Source: Aristolochia californica (taxonomy: Eukaryota > Streptophyta > Magnoliopsida > Piperales > Aristolochiaceae). From it: a stretch of DNA of 64,000 nucleotides. Numbering within the stretch: the stretch's first letter is position 1; each line of letters opens with the position of its first letter. Of the stretch, positions 60,131-64,000 are shown piece after piece. The stretch covers positions 2,666,001 through 2,730,000 of the forward strand of contig JARWKL010000010.1 of NCBI GenBank assembly GCA_029961685.1, given 5' to 3'. Under the pieces are notes generated by a model, which saw only the letters and a program-made list of their open reading frames with translations, did no database searches and was not told the origin of the DNA. A program made the position numbers and the translations under genes.

Positions 60131-62086
60131 TCCTTACTTTACAAATCTACACACCCCTATCACCTTCTTAGTCCAGTTTTTTTTCTTCGTAGTGGTAGAA
60201 GTCTAAAGTGAATAGAAATGGTGATGAAGACTTGAAAAAAGTGATAAATGGGACTGTGTAAAGTTCTTTGCTAAGGATCGTTCTTACTGGTGAGGCTTGT
60301 AGGAGTCATTTTCTTCCTAGTTTGCTAATGCAATCTTAAGGGAAATCTTGAGCTTGGACATACCTCGCATCAAGGAAGCTTCATAAGAAACTGATCCACA
60401 CTTGTGATGAAGCGAATCAAATTCATAAAGAGAAAGTGGGAGCTGCATGAACCGGAAGTCATCTTTTTTGTTAGAAAAGTCACTAGTAGAAGCAACTGTA
60501 GTGCAGTGGTGGTAGAAAGACTGAAGAAGATGATTACAAAATTTGAAAGTGAGCCCACAAATAATGAAGTGAAGCAATTTCGTCTCTTCAGCTCCGGAAT
60601 CTGAATCTGGATTCCCACAATGCGGCCAAGGTGGTGATTTTCAGAAGTGACTGAAAATCATGCATTTCTCAAATGAACTGCAAATCTGTGACTTCTGTTC
60701 TTCAACGTTCTTGGAAACGAACTGCCACATAGTAACAATTTCCTGCCTGAACCAAAGCTTCTCTTGTCTCAGCTTTGTTCAATATACTGGTGGAACTAAA
60801 CCAGGATGTTTGAAGTCAGTGTTCTCTTGGACCTGTTGATCGCAGCTGCTCGAGCAAAGACAAGACAAACACAAATAGCCATATAGAGTATACGACTCCA
60901 GCATTTAACCAACTAGAAGAAACGCTCGTTCAATCTCACTTTCATTACCTTCCGAATCCCTTCAATTTACACAAAGCTAATGTTCAACAAGGAAGAACTA
61001 AAGAGGGTTGTTTCCTATAGAGAGAAGACTGAGCGTCCCTTGGACTCTTTTAAGGTCTGACAATAGGAAGAGAAACCCTCTATGATATTTTTGGGCACAG
61101 GGAGCGTGAAAGGCGAGAGAACAACTGGGTGGCTGGCGAAGCTATTGCTCACTGAGGAATTAGTGAGGGCCAATGCAGGCTGCTGCCTGTTCAGGCCTTC
61201 AATAATACAAGAGAAAGCTCCAAAGGTGAGGCAGCTTTGGAGAAGAGCTTGTGGTGCACCTGCAAGTTAAAGCCTGATGAATCATATACACAAAACAAAC
61301 ATGCATGACATGCATAATACACATCCAACGTGTTTCTTTAGAAAAAGAGCTTTCGCTCGTAGTAAATGCCTTTCCGCTAAATATCATGGACATCTAAACC
61401 TAAGGGTGGGTGACAGGAGACTGTAAGAGATACGGATGATTGCATCAAGTAATAAAGACCCATTAAAATCACAGCTGCAGGATAATCCATTTTATGACCT
61501 CTCCAGAACAAAATTATGGTATAAATTTTGAATGACAAACAAAACAACTAAACAGTCATTTTTTTAACAAGTATCTAGCCAACAGCCTACTAGAATGACT
61601 CTAGATTATTAACTTAGAGTGGGCCTCTTATCAGTGAATTCATGAAAAGAGACATAAAAATCAATATTGTAGTGTTAAATTTGATATCAAATAAAGGTTG
61701 ACCTTCAGAAATAATCTGACATGTTTTAAGTCTGAAAAACAAGTACTCAGACCTGAAGAATTTAATCTGCTTCTGTTCATCTCATAAATTAGTGGGCCTT
61801 TTTTTGTCTTCATTTAGTAGATGAATGCCGGTGAATATAGTGGTGAAGTTTCCTAAAGTCACAGGATTGTAATCGAGGCCAGATCCACAAAAAAATGAAA
61901 AAATAGAGAACGGCATTATTTGATAATTGTGCATCACAACGGTAACAAAGTGCCTTTTTTCCCTTAAAACCAGAGTTTGGGATAAGTTAAAAAAATTCAA
62001 AAATAGATAAATTTTTTATTTCAGGATAAAATTTCTTCAAAAAATAGTAAAGGATGAGGCCTCCAATGGTCCAGGGATGTAGCTAG
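60131..62086. other. Region without an assigned gene
   Basis: 60300-61280 is less AT-rich than its surroundings and has several 60-90-codon open frames on both strands. One minus-strand stretch (about 60760-60650) reads FRQEIVTMWQFVSKNVEEQK before a stop, which looks protein-like but is not recognised. It may be an eroded gene or transposon piece. 61280-62086 is AT-rich with nothing recognisable. Confidence 0.35.
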
Positions 62087-62567
62087 ACTTGCCATCTAAA
62101 ATCTGAGTGTGTCTTTCCTCAAAGACTCCAAATGATTGCAACAATGAAAACATGTGAAAGAACTCTTCATGATCTAGGCATCTACTAGTTAAACCATTGA
62201 GATGTAAGATCTGTGGGAGAGGCCAACACACAAAGGAGTCCAATTTTTTTTAAATTGGCCCACAGATCTTCAAGCAACATGAGTAATATATGAAGAAATG
62301 GTGAAATTTTTCCTATCTTTCATTGTAACTTGCCATCTAAAATCTGATTGCATCTTTCCTCAAAGACTCCAGAGGATTGCAACAATGAAGATGTATGAAA
62401 GAATTCTTCATGATCTAGGCATCAACTAGTTAAACCACTGAGATGCAAGAATAGTGGGAGAGGCCAACACATAAAGGGAGTCCAAATTTTTAAAAATTGG
62501 CCCCATAGATCTTCAAGCAACATGACTAATATATGAAGAAATGGTCAATTTTTTCCTAGCCTTCATT
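62087..62567. repeat. Tandem duplication, two units of about 241 bp
   Basis: Unit 1 (62087-62327) and unit 2 (62328-62567) both start ACTTGCCATCTAAAATCTGA and end near CTTTCATTGT / CTTCATTGT, with scattered substitutions and short indels. Neither unit encodes a recognised protein. Confidence 0.85.
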
Positions 62568-62987
62568 GTGAATCTTATTCTTCCAACTGTGAAGTTGCAT
62601 CCACAACTATTTTAATTAGTCTAAGGTAAAAAAATTGTCGTTTGATATGCACCTTAGAAGATAGGAGATTTTCCTGGGGTAGAATCTTCCATGAAGTGTA
62701 AATGGGGGTAGGATAACATAGGATATATAAATCACCAGAGGCGCTCCATTCCTAGATAAGGTGATCATTAGCTCGGTCCTTAATATAGGAGGAAATCAAA
62801 GACAAAGTAGAGCATTGTCCCCAAGAACCTCAACATCCATAAGGTGAATCCAATTTCAGCTATGGTTAGTGCAGCCCAAGCAAGGACAAAAGAAATCAAA
62901 TCTGATCGATTTATTTGGGATACAGTAGAGTAATGGTAAGGAAACAGCAAGAGCATCCTCACTCATCTGCTTTCATCCCATAACAAA

Positions 62988-63340
62988 TGTTGGCGGGAAT
63001 GGTCCCACATGGTAAGTGTTAAGAAAAGGTTGTTAGTTTATAAGGTTAAGCAAAGGTTAAGCAATAGGCCTCCTAAATGGCTAGTTATTTTGGGGAACTA
63101 AGTTCAATTTTAATATGGTATCAAAAAATGACGCCTACTAGTTAGCCCCAATTTACCCCCCAATGAATTTGTATATTCTGTTTTGTGCACATTTATGCTC
63201 GTTATCTGTATGTGTAAGCCTGGACATAAGGGGGAATGTTAATGAGAATAGTCCTACGGAGATAATTGTTAAGAAAAAGTTGTTGGTTTAAGGTTGAGCA
63301 TTGAACCAGGCTTAATCTCAACAACAAACATGAATATTGA
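62988..63340 (+). mobile_element. TRIM-like miniature LTR retrotransposon
   Basis: A short LTR-like block starts TGTTGGCGGGAATGGTCC (62988). A PBS-like TATGGTATCA (63115) follows about 125 bp later, then a very short noncoding internal region. The purine tract AAGGGGGAA (63228-63236) precedes a second, partial LTR-like block starting TGTTAATGAGAATAGTCC (63237). Both blocks share TAATTGTTAAGAAAA-type sequence followed by GTTGTTGGTTT. This arrangement is that of terminal-repeat retrotransposons in miniature, which are non-autonomous. Confidence 0.6.
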
Positions 63341-63659
63341 TTAGGGTGAACACTTGGTTTTGGACTTGCATATGGCTTTCCAAAGCCTAGAGGCCTGAGA
63401 GAAGATAGGATCCATTAGAAGCCAATCATTTTCCCATAATCTATACTAAATTACAAACATCCTTCCCAATAATTTGGCTTTTTAAGATCAAAATATCCTT
63501 CCCAACAATTTTTCCAAATGCACGCTTCATACAAACTGACCAAATTATATCAAAATATGCTTTTGACATCTCGCTCTCTCTATAAGTTCAATCTCGGATA
63601 TGGTACAGATAAGAAGGAAGAAAGACAAGTGATAGTAGGGATGGCTGGTGAGACGGAAT

Positions 63660-63966
63660 TTGTTAAAGAATAGTCCTACATGGATAATTGAGTAAAAAGA
63701 TTTTGGGTTTAATGGTTGAGAAAGAGACATCCTAACTTGACTTTATTTTGGGATAGGTCTTGGACCCAACTTTGACATAGCAGGTGTTCATACATGGACC
63801 TCCCCCCAAAGTATCCACATGAAGGAGCCACAAAGACGGTCTACATGTGAGGGGTAGTACTAAAAATGGTCCTACATGGATAATTGAGTAGAAAGATCTT
63901 GGGTTTAATAGCAAGGGAAGAAACATCGTAGCTTCATCAATCATTTAGGATAAGTCTTATACCCAA
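63660..63966 (+). mobile_element. Second TRIM-like pair of short terminal repeats
   Basis: Two blocks of about 115-120 bp, 63660-63776 and 63848-63966, share GTCCTACATGGATAATTGAG, AAAGAT(T/C)TTGGGTTTAAT and GGATA(G/A)GTCTT(G/A)(G/T)ACCCAAC. A noncoding internal stretch of about 70 bp separates them, with GTGAGGGGTAG just before the second block. The blocks also share GTCC(C/T)AC and TAATTG elements with the TRIM-like element to the left. The window ends soon after. Confidence 0.55.
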
Positions 63967-64000
63967 CGCTCACAGATTTCTATTAGTGGTTTGGTCCAAA

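Noticed and set aside
1..64000. CRISPR arrays, bacterial operons, rRNA or functional tRNA genes
   Set aside because: Eukaryotic nuclear sequence with spliced genes. Repeats seen are tandem duplications and transposons; the only tRNA-like signal is the SINE B box at 29246-29260.

Overview
The window is nuclear DNA from a flowering plant, most likely a eudicot. It has long AT-rich introns, five plant housekeeping-type genes, and roughly half of its length in decayed transposable elements. The element types and gene structures look like grapevine (Vitis) to me, but that is inference; no database search was possible.

Five genes have complete coding models whose exons join in frame. From left to right they are: a DYW-class pentatricopeptide repeat (PPR) protein (minus, 2 coding exons, 1088 aa); an inositol monophosphatase / L-galactose-1-phosphate phosphatase of the VTC4 type (plus, 12 exons, 276 aa); an MO25/CAB39-like scaffold protein (plus, 11 exons, 338 aa); 40S ribosomal protein S8 (minus, 5 coding exons, 222 aa); and a secretory-pathway DOMON plus cytochrome b561 protein (minus, 3 exons, 394 aa). 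They act in different processes (organelle RNA editing, ascorbate/inositol metabolism, kinase scaffolding, translation, transmembrane electron transfer) and do not form a functional cluster. The MO25 and DOMON-b561 pair is also adjacent in Arabidopsis, so this is probably an ancient gene neighbourhood.

Layout: 1-3.4 kb holds a duplicated, frameshifted scrap of the neighbouring PPR gene, a minus-strand Copia remnant and a two-exon relic of a CBS-domain gene. 4.0-7.4 kb is the PPR gene. 9.7-14.4 kb is the phosphatase gene. 14.9-19.9 kb is a nest: a truncated hAT end and an old Gypsy element split by a younger Gypsy element with a perfect 5-bp target duplication. 20.8-33.6 kb is MO25, whose introns hold LINE, Copia, SINE and LTR remnants. 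35.6-39.7 kb is RPS8. 40-48.7 kb is a retrotransposon field that includes a hAT-type element carrying a piece of a hydrolase gene, inserted in a Copia RNase H region. 51.7-53.8 kb is the DOMON-b561 gene. 55.8-64 kb holds MITE, Copia, microsatellite, tandem-duplication and TRIM-like sequences.

I found no convincing new biological system. The most interesting structures are the composite hAT element with the captured exon (46098-48227), the duplicated splice donor of MO25 exon 9, and the SINE whose target-site sequence recurs between repeated copies of its tail. Boundaries of transposable elements are approximate unless a target duplication is stated.
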